Of a DNA stretch of 64,000 bases, positions 1 through 13,100 are shown piece by piece. How positions within the stretch are numbered: position 1 is the stretch's first letter; every line of letters starts with the position of its first letter. The position numbers and the translations under genes were made by a program. This DNA comes from Protula sp. h YS-2021. Taxonomy: Eukaryota > Annelida > Polychaeta > Sabellida > Serpulidae. The notes beneath the pieces were generated by a model. That model saw only the letters and a program-made list of their open reading frames with translations. It made no database searches and was not told the DNA's origin. The DNA is taken from the NCBI GenBank assembly GCA_949752745.1, contig OX457027.1, positions 58,954,342 to 59,018,341 on the forward strand, given 5' to 3'.

Positions 1-3
1 CAT

Positions 4-511
4 GTCAAGATCCGCGTCTTCAACGCATAAATCGAATCAATTTTCTTATACAACAGTGAAGTGTGGGGTCTCACTAAATGCCAAGAACAAGAAATAGATA
101 TTTTTCACCGCAAACTCCTAAGAACTATACTATCAATAAGATATAGTGCTGGAAACTGGATTAGCAACGAAGAACTGTATAAAAAGACAAACCAAACACC
201 GTGGTCAATTCTAATCAGAAAACGTCGCTGGAATCTCTTTGGACACGTCTGTAGATTAAGTGAAACGACACCAGCAAGTAGAGCTCTTAAAGAAGCAACT
301 GAAATAGTAAAAAGACCTCAAGGAAGACAAAAAAAAAACAAAAACATACCTATCAACGATAAAACGCGATCTACAAAATAAAGGAATCTACTCAATCTCA
401 CAACCCAAAATATTAGCACAAAACCGTACTAGGTGGGGAGACCCTGTATAGAAAAGTATAGAGCTTTGCTCTGAAAGCGTATCCCGACGACGACGACGAC
501 GACGACGACAA
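4..511 (+). mobile_element. 3' fragment of a LINE-type retrotransposon with (CGA)n tail
   Basis: Translation from position 4 reads, through one stop near position 28, into the C-terminal part of a non-LTR reverse transcriptase: VWGLTKCQEQEIDIFHRKLL, then a WSILIRKRRWNLFGHVCRL block typical of the conserved C-terminal region of these elements. The frame ends at 381 and is followed by degraded 3' sequence and a (CGA)n run at about 488-511, which is a typical simple-repeat tail. The 5' part lies outside the window or is lost. It is a dead copy. The exact clade is not assigned. Confidence 0.75.
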
Positions 512-860
512 AAACCGTCTCTAGATAACGAGAAATTATTCAAAATAATCACTCGTTTTTTTTAGAGAGTTTCTTGATTTTCCGACACGGTCCAAAAGAA
601 TGTACCCTCGGACTATAGTCTTCCTTATGCCAAGCGGAGATGCACGCTAGATGAAAAATGCGAAAGTCTTATAGCTCAAATGATGAAAATATACATGCTT
701 GAATGCTGAATGTCACATAAGTAATGCTTAATATACTGAACCCTTTAGTTGGTAGTGAGTTTTCTCACGTGGAACTATTTTCCCTGGTACCGGAGGTGAC
801 GTCATGAAGAGTTTCAATAACTGTTTAACCACAACTGTGAGGTCTTGACAGTCACAGAAA

Positions 861-1051
861 ATGGTGCAGGACACACTAGCATTGACAATAGTGTCAGTAT
901 TTATTGCAGTCACCCCTTTCTTCTGCGCTAACACTAATGCCGCTGCTGTGTCCCAAAGTGACAGCGTTGTTTGGGGCCCCGGTTTGAGCGTTCAAAGCCA
1001 TTTGCCTGTGAGGTATTTTTATATCCAAGCTGTCGATTATGATGGAAACAA
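861..1051 (+). CDS. POGLUT exon 1: signal peptide and start of filamin-like repeat
   Basis: Starts at the ATG and encodes the signal peptide (a hydrophobic [12 protein letters not shown] core, cleavage probably near CANTNA). The conserved WGPGL...[13 protein letters not shown] segment follows. Ends in phase 2 at a consensus GTAAGT donor (1052). Reading on into the intron gives an immediate stop. Confidence 0.9.
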
Positions 1052-4000
1052 GTAAGTATAGTTAATTCATATTGATTATCCCCATAAACCAAATCACACT
1101 TGAAACACCCAATGAGGTGTTATTGTGTGTTATTGTTATGTGTTATTATTATGTCCAGGGGTGCACATAAGGATTTTTTACCTTCGCCAATTTGGCGAAG
1201 GGCGTTCAGCTCACCTTCGCCAAATCGAATTCACCTTCGCCAAATTAACCCTCTTACTAAAACTTTAACTTAATTTGTTTATTGCATATAAACTATACAT
1301 CTTCTTAACTATATTGTCCAGGTTATGTTTTTATAGAGCTACATCGGTAGTTACGAGGCAAAGAACATTCAAATCGAACAGCACATCGTAATTGGTTAAA
1401 TTGCAGTGGCCTGTTAGCTGCAGAAGGTTATCATAACTTATAGTAAGAATCACATGGTGAGTTGCGGGACGCCTAGTTTGTAGATAAGGCTGGAATAAGC
1501 GGTGAAAATGCTGCTTTCACATTCAAAGAACATATTTTCAGTTTTGCCAATTACGATGTGCTGTTCAATTTTATGTTTCACTCCTTGTACCCAGTGCTGA
1601 CCGATTTGTAGCTTTCATCCGAAGCGTTCAACTTTTCATCAAACTTGATAATGAAAAAATTTACCTTCGCCAAATTGGCGAAGGTGAATCTGTTAACCTG
1701 TTAATACACCCCAGTTTATAGTGAATTGGTTAAAGCATTTTCTTACAAATAGAACCCAAAAAGTAAAGATCGGAAAACACCTCTCAAAACCTCTCCATAT
1801 GAAAGGAACTGTGCCTCAAGGCAGCTTATGGGGAATGGAAAGCTTTTGCGAAATGATTAAAGATCTGGACTCAATGCTATCCCTGTATAAATACGTTGAA
1901 GACACAACAATCTCGGAAATTCTTGATAAAAGCAACGTAAATGAATCTGTTCTCCAAGAAGAAATCAATAGGATAGTACAATGGACAAAAGAAAACGACA
2001 TGAACATAAATGCAAATAAAACAAACTGTATTATCTCACACTCTTAAAAAGATCTGGGGCTTCCAAGAAAGACTTGCTCAATGTATATAAATCAATTGTG
2101 AGACCTCAACTTGAATACGCTATACCAGCATGGAGCACATGTCTAACTGATGAACAAAGTAAAAGCATTGAAACAATGCAAAAGCGAGCCGTAAGAATAA
2201 TAACACCCAATCAGCTATACATTGAAAGCCTAAAGGAACTAAACATTCAAACCCTCGAAGATAGAAGAAAAGACATATGTCGAAGATTTTTCCTGAAGAT
2301 CCAAGATGATACTGACAAGATACACCACCTGCTACCCATTACAAGAAAAAACTGTAACACGAGAAATATTGAGAAACTGCCAGTACCACAAGTGAACACA
2401 AATCGTTATAAGAACTCGTTCATTCCTTACTGCCTCTTTAATCTTCAATTTTAATTCTCTATTTAGATGCTTTTTTGTAGAAATAAAAGAAAAAAAAAGA
2501 GACGTCCATTCTGATTATCTATTAAAATCACACATATAAAAAGAATAGTCGTTACAGAGGACGAAAGTCTAGGAAACTTTCTATAGAATCTGTGTACTAT
2601 AGTCTTGTATCCATGCAGAAATATATCATAGTTTTGTTTCTATGTAGAAATATGCATGTATGTTTGTCATTTTTCTATTTTTCGAAAGCAATTCAACTAT
2701 CTAGTTGCAATTTCGATAAATAAATTATCTATCTATCTATCTATCAACCTTCGCCAAATGGATATTACCTTCGCCATGGCGAAATGCGAAGGTCTTATGT
2801 GCACCCCTGTTATGTGTTATTATTGCATATGGAAAAGACCCTAATGTGGTGTCAAACTATCTAAGTCAAGATTTGGAATCATTTTATAAATGGCTAATCG
2901 ACGACAAACTATCACTACACGTAGGTAAAACTGAATGTATACTGTTTGCGTCAAAGCATAAACTGAAAAGGGTATCAAATTTTCAAGTAATTTCTCAAGG
3001 TAAAACCATATCTAGCTCACTGTCTGACTAGGCTGAAGCTATCAGAAAATAGGGCTATCTGAAGATAAGGATTTTACTGTAAAATTCGCGGTAGTCAAAA
3101 TATTCCTTCAAGAAGTAAACATTGATGTCGTAAAAAAAGAAAAGGAAACTATTTCTCCGACGGTTCTAAAAATATTCTTATTCGTAAAAAGATATTTTGA
3201 ACTGGCACAAATTGTATGTTATAAGGCACTGTCTGTTAAGTACCTGGGTGTAACATTAGACAAAGATCTCTCTGGAGAGTCAATGGCCATGCGAACCATA
3301 GCTAAAACTACATGCAGACTCAAATTTCTCTATAGACAGCAAGGCTTCCTATCCCGAAAAATACGTCATAAATTGAGTTCTGCCCTCCTTTTATGCCATT
3401 TAGACTATTGCCTTACCGCATGCTATCCAAACCTTACACTCAAAACCAAACTTAAACTCCAAACAACTCAAAATAAAATAGTTCGATTTATCCTTCAACT
3501 TCCAGCGAGATCTCATGTTGGTCAACCACAACGAAATTCTTTGAGTTTACTAAATGTCACAGATAGAGTATGCCAACTTAGTCTTAATCCTGTATTCAAA
3601 ATAAGTCGTGGCCTGTCCCCTACCTACTACCTACTGAGAAATTTGTTAAAACGTCGCATACCTTCGGATTGGGGCCTATAGGTTTTGGGTGTCCGTCTGT
3701 CCGTCATCGCTTTGTACCCCTATGAATTTGGGGGCGGTTGGGGCCTGCTTGTGTTTCACAAATACTTACTTGTTCCCCTTGTAATGGAGGGATAATAATT
3801 ATGAGGTTGTCCTGTGCCCGCTTGAGGTCCGGGCTATATCTCCAAAATTATAGGTTGAATTGTTCTGAAATTTTACGCAAATAGTAAAAGCGTGCAACGT
3901 CTTATTCGTGTTGGAATCCATGAAAAATTGTGAAACTGTACATCGAGGATTCATTCAAAGTAGGGCAAAAGTGTGTGTTCTATATACTGATTTTGTGCAG

Positions 4001-7000
4001 CGTTGCATTATTTTTTAGACATGCCGAGAAACGATATTGCGAAGTGTAAATATGACACCGGAATATCAGTAACAGAGTTGATGGTAATCTCAAGATATAA
4101 ATAATAAACGAGTACTCATTGATACTTGTTTTAGGAAGCATTAAACGCAGCTTTGCCCACTCCAACACGTGAAAAGAACACCAGGTCGTTCTAAAAATGG
4201 CATGGTAGTCAATTTTCAACACATGGGTGTATAAAAATCTTACCATGAAAATAGCTAAGATCTTGGCCACATCAACCACAAAGACGCTACGTTTTCGTTT
4301 TCAAGTCCGAATCCGTCAAATAAGTTTACATTGAGCAATGTCTTAAAAGTATCTAAATACATAGGTTATAAACTCTTGTACACGTGTTTATATGGGGCTG
4401 TTAAAATTTGTGTGAACATGATAATCATTCAGAGTGTTTTTATTGGTCAAAATATGCATGTCCTTTTTTTTTGGTGCATCTTTGTCTGAGCCAATGAAAA
4501 TATAACGTAATTGTGATGATCACAAATTCGTGAATTTTACATTTGAAGGGTTCCGTGCACAAACCTGTTATGTTGAGATAACATGTTTGTGCACTGAGGT
4601 ATATTTGAGTTCCTGGAGTCCAGATCTATCATCTGTAAAGTTTCCACCGATGAAATATGCTTAGAAATGGTCATCAAAACATGTTAAGTCCTGTTTGAAA
4701 TGAGAAATCGGGTGCACAATAATGACATGCCGAGATAACAGGTCTTTTCCATTAAAATTTTGAAATTTTCCCGGTTGCACAATCCTGTTAAGTTGTGTTA
4801 ACATGTGAATAATATCAGAGATAAAATGTAAACAATGCAGAATCCTCGGGTGCACAAAAATGTTATCCCTTGTTGAAATGTAAATATTTACATATAATGC
4901 TTAAGCTGCTGATATTTTTCTGTTAAAAATTATCGCACATTACACGCGTAACCATGACCTCCTCCGTCTTGGTCAAGGTCAAAAACCGGAAGTTGACCAG
5001 TATCTCGTAAGCGTTAGAGATTGGACGATTTTGAGCTTATTTTCGATCCTTTGGGCCTAACTGACGTTATATAACATTGCCTCGGGTGACTTTGGCTGCC
5101 TCCGTCATGGCCAAGGTCAACAAGTATGTCCAAGGACATGACCCAGCCGAGTTACCAAACAAGGAAAGAGAGAAAAACTCTGAAACGAATACTGCTAGGC
5201 CAAAAAAATGAAGAACATTGTTTCTGAGCGTAACTTTTTCATAATTTTAATACACAAAAATGAGTTTTTCCGGGTGGAAGCTGGATGTTGGACAGGTTGG
5301 GTTTTGACGATTCACGTATTTACCGATATTTACACAATTTCACAAATTTTTCAAATTTCCACCATTGCGGCATTTTTGTCATTTGCGAAAAAAGCAAAGT
5401 CCAGGTGGAGAAGCACCTAAGAAACTTTCAATAAAAATTTTATAACTATTTGAAAAAGACTGAGAGAAATGAATGGTTTGACAATTCAGTTATTTACTAC
5501 CATTTATTCCAGTTTTTGCCACACTTCAAAGTTAAGCCATTTCGGCAGCTTTTGGCGAATCGCGAAAAAAATAATAGCCTGGTAGGCGAAACCCTGCGTA
5601 ACATTTAAACGATTGGAGTAAAATTGTAGGAGGAGTAGCATTTTAAAAATGGGTCAAAATGGGCACAAAAAGTGCCGCCATTTTGTCAGTTTTTCGTCAG
5701 TCGTCAAAAAAAGTAGTAGACAAGTGGGGGACCACTTAGGAAACATCCCTGCGTAATATCAAAACGATTGGAGCAAAACTGCAGGAGGAGTAGCATTTTA
5801 AAGAAAAAATTTAACATACACACATACATTCAAGCTCCCTATAGTGATACGATTAACCCAGTCCGACCGAGTCAGCTGGGTTAAAAACCGGAAGTTGACC
5901 ATTATCTCGAAAACGGTTAGAAAACTGAATTTGATTATTTGTACCCAAAACAGATTACATTATATTTACTTCGATGTACTCGTTCAAGATAATAATTCGG
6001 AAGCTGATAATTATGTCGAAAAACGAAAAATGTGTCTTTGACCAGATATATTGTACCATTGTAAGTGGGTGCCATTGCACTACGTGTAGCGAAATTCGGT
6101 CTAGTTTTTTGTTTGTGGTTCCCCTGATACAATTTTTCACCTTGACCTTACTGGTCAAGGTCAAATCGCGAAAAAGTTCAATCGGTTTCCAGACATCTAC
6201 TGCAAGGCCGTTGATGCTAGAAAAGCCAAACTTGGCACATATATAAATGACGATGTGATCTGAGGCACCCGTTAAAAATTTTTGACCTTCACCTTGATGG
6301 TCAAGCTCAAATTGCGAAAAACGTTATTTAAGAAAAACAATGATTTATCTCGAAAACGGTAAGAGATTTTGACCTCATTTTCGGCCTCTACCCTCTATGC
6401 GACGTTACGCAAGGTATAACTTCCGGTGTCCTTGACCTCCAGGTCACTTTCGAGCCCCAAACCGGAAGTTGGTTTTTATCTCGAAAACGGTAAGAGATAG
6501 AGCAATCTGCTTCCAGACATTTCCTCCAAGACTGCTGAAGCTAGACCAATCAAACTTGGCACATGTATGGAGGGTCATCTGAAGTGGTGCACCTGATAAA
6601 AATTTTTTACTTTGACCTTACCGGTATAGTTGGCAGTATTTAGGAGGATGTTCTATATTCAGACATGTGAAAATTGTTAACAAGTAGCAATATCATCTAC
6701 CTTCCGTTTTTAAGTGATCATTCCAAGTGGGGTCTAATTCGCTGTGCGAACGTCGGTCTAGTTTTGCATTAAAATTATGTTGGATAAACCGACGTAAATT
6801 GATCCTTCCCACAAATGTCGGCTTAAAGGGTTCCACTGTATTAGAATCAAGCCATCGTCGAAGCCGCAGACACCAACCGGACACAACAAGTCGCCATTTT
6901 GCCAATTTTTTACCGATTTGAAAAATAACATGGCGTTGCACAGCCTCGATATATACATTTTATTGTGCAAGGTAGCATATGCCTAGGATTAATAGTTTCG

Positions 7001-7125
7001 GAGATCTTGCGTGGAAAGCACCCAAGTCTTATATTGCAGTTATCGCAAGAGATCACAATTTTTGACAAGTCGCCATTTTGGTAATTTTTGGCCGATTTGC
7101 AAAATAACACGACGTTGTACAACTT

Positions 7126-7194
<69 letters not shown>

Positions 7195-10100
7195 CTGTGC
7201 AAGGTTGCATATGCCTAGGGTAAATAGTTTTGGAGAACTTGCGTGGAAACAAAACAGCATCCAAAGTGTGACACACGGACAGACGGACGGACGGACAGAC
7301 GGACGGACAGACGAACGGACGGACAGAGGGCAATCCTATAGACCCCCTGCCCCGGGCTCGTCCGGTTCGGGTCTAAAAATGACTTAAACTTGTTTGGTTG
7401 CGATAGGGATTAGGGGGTGGTAGTGAAATAACGTTACTATAGAGTAAATGTGATTATTTTCTCAAAATATGCCTTTTAAATGTCTAAAACCAAAGAATAC
7501 GTGTCTAACGTGTTTTCCAGTAACTGGAAATCAATATTTTTATTATTTGTTGGGCAACTCATGTAAAACAGCGTCACTTTCGGTCATGCATACACACATG
7601 CATGTTTTTGCACCCTAACTAAAACAGACGTTTTACATGTTATCTGGACATTTGTTTACATGTTAAGTCGGAATAACAGGATTGTGCACCCTGAAAGACA
7701 TTTTCATTGTGAATGCTATGCCGTAATAGCATGTTGATTTTTAAAGTTTTTCTTGGTTTTCTGGCACATTTACACATAAAAATTGCATTTTTATAGCTTA
7801 TCGTGATTCTCAGGCAGTGACAAATCTGCAGATACCTCATTTATTAAAATCGGTCAGACAATAACAATCACAGACTTAAAATTCAGATTTTACAGATTTC
7901 CGAATTTTAAGAGCGATTTTCTCGACTGCTGTTAACCCTACATAACAAGTTTGTGCACGGAACCCTTCATTTGTTATCCCAGTTACATGCACGTTGTATT
8001 TCAGGTGCTCATGAATTGACATCTATTTTCAGTGTTACCGAATCTTTGGGTGAAAAGGCTTTTAGCGTTAATTTCCACTCGCCTAGGATAGACAGACTGC
8101 GAATCTGGTCTCAGGTGAACAGATTTCCTGTTGTCGCTCACGTAGAGATGTTGAACGTAGACGTTGCGTTACCGGTAGCATAATTTTTGAACGTATTTCT
8201 TTCATATTTAATTAAATACAGATACAAGCGCACCCACTTGTGCTGCTTCTTGTACAATACGAAGTGAAATATTGTAGCTTTTTGTTTGTTGGTCTTCTTC
8301 ATATACTTCTGTTGTTAAATGTACACAGTTTTCGTGGGTTTACCAATTTAATCGTGTTTCTTTGGAAAAGGTGAAGGATAGGCAGGATGGTTCATATCTA
8401 GTGAGATACAAGCTATATGCGAGTTACGAAGACATCCAGATTGACGTTCTTTATGATCACAGGCATGTGGCAAACTCACCATACAGATTAGAAGGTACAT
8501 GAAATTACACTGATAAAACCTGTGCAGCTATATTACAGGCATAAAAACACCAACAGCAGAAGTTTTTTACAGCCTGTTCATTATCAGCCTAGCATTGATT
8601 GAAAGATCATTCTGGTAGTCAGTCTGTCACTTTTACTGTTAAGTAATTATTGGGATCGGTTTGCATTGACATTTTGTGTAACGGACCCAATGGTCTGTGG
8701 CGGTTTTAAGACCGTTACAATGACAAAAAAAGTTTTTGTGTGATAAAAATTAATGCAGAGCTGTCCATCTTTTGCCAGTGTAAACTGAAACATTATTTGG
8801 TAAGTAGTTATGAAGTAATTCTCGATATAGTGGATAAGAACCCTATTTAGAACCTGGCTACTTGAAAACATTAACACCTCTTTAAAGGAAGCACCTTATA
8901 GAACCGATAAATTTCAGAAAATAATTGAAATGAAACAATTTTTCTTTGAGAAAAAATCTTCATTTGTAATTAACGTATGGCAGGCATGGCCTATCACGAG
9001 AAGTGTTATTGTCCGGAAGCATCGGTCGGTGACTGGCTAAAAAACATGCAGTGCCCGAAGGGTTACAAGCAGATTAAACAAGACCTGTCTGTGTTCAAAG
9101 AAGTCAACGCGGATAATGTCGAGAAAGAGGCGGTGGCGCGGTTCAACCAACGAGGCGCGCATAGCCTCTGTCATTACGTCATCAAGGATAATCAAGTACG
9201 CAGTTTGTTTTGCATACGCGCAAAGGGAATAATTTATTTCAACGCTCCAGTTTCCTGCAGAGACAAATAATGCCCGTTTACAGAGAGCATGAGCGGAGAT
9301 GTAAACCTGATTGCACTTGATTTCAGTAAAACCTCTTTCTAATATGCATCTTGCTCGTTCAGTAGATTAAAAAAGTCGGAATCGTCTCAAGGTTAAGGTT
9401 GTGATGTGTAATGGAGCTTGTCATATCTCTAAAACAATAGCAGGTGAATGGCAACTTCATTACAGATTTTTACTTTTTCTTTGCCGTTTTGCGTAACCTG
9501 TCTTTCAGCAACATTAATATACCACGTTTATTATTTATTTGTAATTGTAAAGTTCAATTTCAAAAATTAGCTTGTGCGCTAAAATGATTCCTGTACTAAT
9601 GCTGTTCGTATCATTCTTTTTACTGTTTTTATTGTAAAATGCGTAAATGCTTCTGTTAAGATTGTATTTTTACAGATATATAGAAAAACGTATGGTAAAT
9701 ATGTTGACTTCAAGAAATATATGGATGATCCTCTGCTATCTATAGCCAGAAAGGTAAAATCTTCGGCTAAATATAGATGTTAACATAAAGAGATACTCAA
9801 AAATCTCGTGTTCTATAATGAAACTGAATTCAGATTGACTGTGTTTTCGAGATTTATAGAACAACGTACGGTCAGCACGTTGATTTCAAAGTGTTTATGG
9901 ATAGCACCTTGCTAGCTGTGGCCAGAAAGGTAGCCCCAAAACAACTGTAGTGTACTGGCGTTCTTGGCTTTTTGACCCCTTCCCGCAGCTTTAGTTTATC
10001 CGAATGTGTTTCCTATTTACTCCTACTTTGCTTTGATTTTCCTTTAACGTCCTGATGATTCATTTTTCTGTTTTTTTTTTTTCTTCCATGATTGAGTTTT

Positions 10101-13100
10101 GTTTGGTGAGTTTTAGTGTGACTTGCTACGCGAATTTGTCAACCTGAGTCCTGACCTGTTTTCACACAGTTAAGCCTAAGCCAGGTCTAGACTTAGTTGG
10201 AGAAATTCACCAAAAGTGTTTAAATCTTAGAAGTTGAATGGAAATGTTTATGTTTTGACACTCACGAAGTAGGTCAGATCAAATCAGCACTCTTTTAGTT
10301 GTAGAAATGATCACGCGAATGAGAAACAGATCGATTGGAAATGAATACAGCACCTTCGTACACTCTTAGATTAAATTCTGCAGCACTGTTTCAAAGAATA
10401 GTGAATGACACCTTAGTTTCTTTTAAATTAATTCGTTCTGGATCAGTTAGTTTCAGTGAATGACACTTTAGTTTCATCTTATTTAATTCATTCTGAATGA
10501 GTTTCTTCTAATGATAAATAGTGCACTTAGATATCAGAAGGCTTTTTCATTTTCCATCTTATAAAGAAAATATCTTTGACACTCTATACTGCGTGTTGAG
10601 TTTATAGGCATCTTCAGCCTTTGTGATTAACTTAGTTCTTAGTTTCACGTGAGATAACTTCTCGTGGAATGTTATTACAAGTGGTGATAAATAGTCGTTA
10701 TCCTCCGGGGGACGGATATAGTTTTCACTCTGTCCGTCTGTCTGTGCACTTTCAGTCTCACGCACCTAGAGGATTTATTTGTAGATGGATTCGTCTCCAA
10801 TTTTACCCAGGGGTGGTTAGCACCCTTGTGCAGTGCAGTGATAAGGAATTTTTGAAATACGAGAGAAATTGACAAAATGGTGAATTTTTAAACATTTGCA
10901 AAGTGTGTTTTTGGAGTTAGCATATACTGGAGTCAGTCTCACGCGCCTAGAGCATTTATTAGTGGATGGATCCGTTTGAACATTTACCCAGAGGTGCTTC
11001 CTTGTGCAGTGCAGTGACCATGAATTTTGGAAGTACGACAGAAATTAACAAACTAGTAAATTGTTAAAAAATTACTTTCAAATTTTACCCAAACCCCGGC
11101 GGATTCATGCTTCTCGAGCATCTAGTTTTATTTGTTCACTATTTTATGAGGGTTGTTTTAGTATGTTGTGAAGTTCTCGCAAGAAGTTTCATTTCGGCTC
11201 ATTCAATAGCGGTTGCAATAGCTACAGCAAGGCATATTGAATACCACCAGAATCACTGAATTTACGAAGTCTGTGGTACAGGGAATTCGTGTAATCGGGG
11301 AATGCGCACATTCTCTTAAACTTCGAGAGAAGTCGCTGTGACAGTCAGGGAATGTCTGAATTCCCTAAAATTTCTCGGGAATAGGCGTATTCCCTGAAAT
11401 TCAGAAGTGCTTCACAACGCGAATTTCCTGAACGCTTCAGGGAATTTGTGTAACACGGGAAACTAAGTAGATACTATCAATGAATGAAAATATCACGTCA
11501 GATATGACAAATAAGTGCACTAACCAGACCTGAAACTCAGTGAGAAATGTAACAGCATTAGATTGAAAACACGGTCGGAAAGAAACATTATACTCCGATA
11601 TATGTAAGTCATTTGTTAGTGAGTGCTGGTTAAGGGTTGTGATCAAGTCGTAGCCATATTAGGCTGTACCCAAATGGGTTACGTCGGTCAACAATAGCAG
11701 GTCTGCGAGTTTTTTTTCCGAGTGACATACTCAGGCCTGGTGTGTACTCTGTAACTGGAATCTCACAGGGCTTGTTTTGTTTTATTGTTTGTTTTGGAAG
11801 TGGCAGACGACTTGCAAGTCAAAATTTCGGTACGGTTTGACCGAGTTTCTTATGACTTGAATATTCCTCCTGGTTAACAGAAATCCGTCAAGTGTATATG
11901 TGTAAACTTTTATACAAAATACTTCTGCAGCTTTGATCAAATTTCTTTAGATTTTATAAGAATCACCTCCAGTTAGTCCTCTCGTGGGGAAAAAACCTTT
12001 GTTTTCCAATAAATTTCAGTTTCTTACGCCCACGGGAAACCAGTTCAATTCAGTAATTAAGTTAAAAAATAGCTCTTTGGTGGACAGTAATACCAGTTTG
12101 TCTGCTACGCTTTTTACACAGATACACTTAGCAGTCTGGTTAAAATGCACAACAAAAATTTTATATTCATGTGTGAATGACTTGGATTCAGCACGATTTA
12201 TATGTAAGGAAGTTTGATTACGTTACTGAAATATTGGCATGTTCTGTATTTATAGAAAACAAAACAGCTTTGTTCTGCATATATAGCAAACAAATAGCAC
12301 TGTGGAGAATTCCCTGGCTCTTAATTTCAGGGAATTTTGCGAATTTCCTAGAAGTCTTAGGGAATACGCGTATTCCCTAACAGTCGAATTCCCTGAACAC
12401 GAATTTTGTGTAATATATACATATAGACTTGAAACAGAGGAGGCGGAGTAAGACTGGGGTGAAACCCCGTGGAAAGGCATTTTTTTCCTCCCCTTTTGTT
12501 TTGCGCCCTTTTTGTACGAGCATGTGTATACTCAGTTTACTCTTCTAGCGTTCCATTTCGTGCACGAAAGTTCTGCGAATGATGATGCATTTTTTTTGTT
12601 GTCATACAGCGGACAATATTAACCGCCAGATGATATAAGCCAATATGTCCGCCAGAAACTTTTACCCGCTGTGTCATCCAATACTTATACGTCAGCCTTT
12701 GCATATTTATATACCCACCTTCATAGAAGTGATACATCACGAAAATGCAATGGTAGGAATATTGTAGACTGAAACTTTGAAAAAATAGTGCCCGAAAGGC
12801 AGCGCGAGAGGACTATTTTTCTTCAAAGCCGAGGTTTATTATTTGTTTTCCGTTGCATAAAGTATTGTATTGCGTTTAATTACTTGTGTGTCATAACCAA
12901 CATTCTTCATTGTTCTAATTATTATATAAAAAAGTTTCTTGAATGTGGCCGGGGAAAAGATAAATAAGGTTGGTGTTTTACACTTCTCTATTTACCCGCT
13001 TTAAACAGGTGTGTTGTGGGGCAGTTTGTTTAACTGTGTCTAATGTAATAAAAACAGTTCTCTCGTGTCCCTCGAAATGATGAAAGAAAATCGTCGGATT

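Larger units (their letters stand above)
4546..7967. mobile_element. 3.4-kb TIR element in POGLUT intron 1, with nested repeats
   Basis: The first 28 bp (4546-4573, starting AAGGGTTCCGTGCACAAAC) match the inverted last 28 bp (7940-7967) with one mismatch. CATTTG directly flanks both ends (4540-4545 and 7968-7973), a 6-bp target duplication. Long subterminal arms (to about 4900 and from about 7560) carry many short GTGCACAA/AACATGTTAT inverted motifs. The interior is filled by Helitron-like tandem repeats and a TA microsatellite; no transposase frame is visible. Superfamily unknown. Confidence 0.7.

Noticed and set aside
7040..7333. Overlapping frames across the TA and ACGG microsatellites
   Set aside because: Peptides are IYIYIY and [12 protein letters not shown] low complexity from simple repeats.
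8977..9270. 97-codon frame as an independent small gene starting [12 protein letters not shown]
   Set aside because: It is POGLUT exon 4 read with intronic ends; the acceptor, donor and phase fit the rest of the gene.
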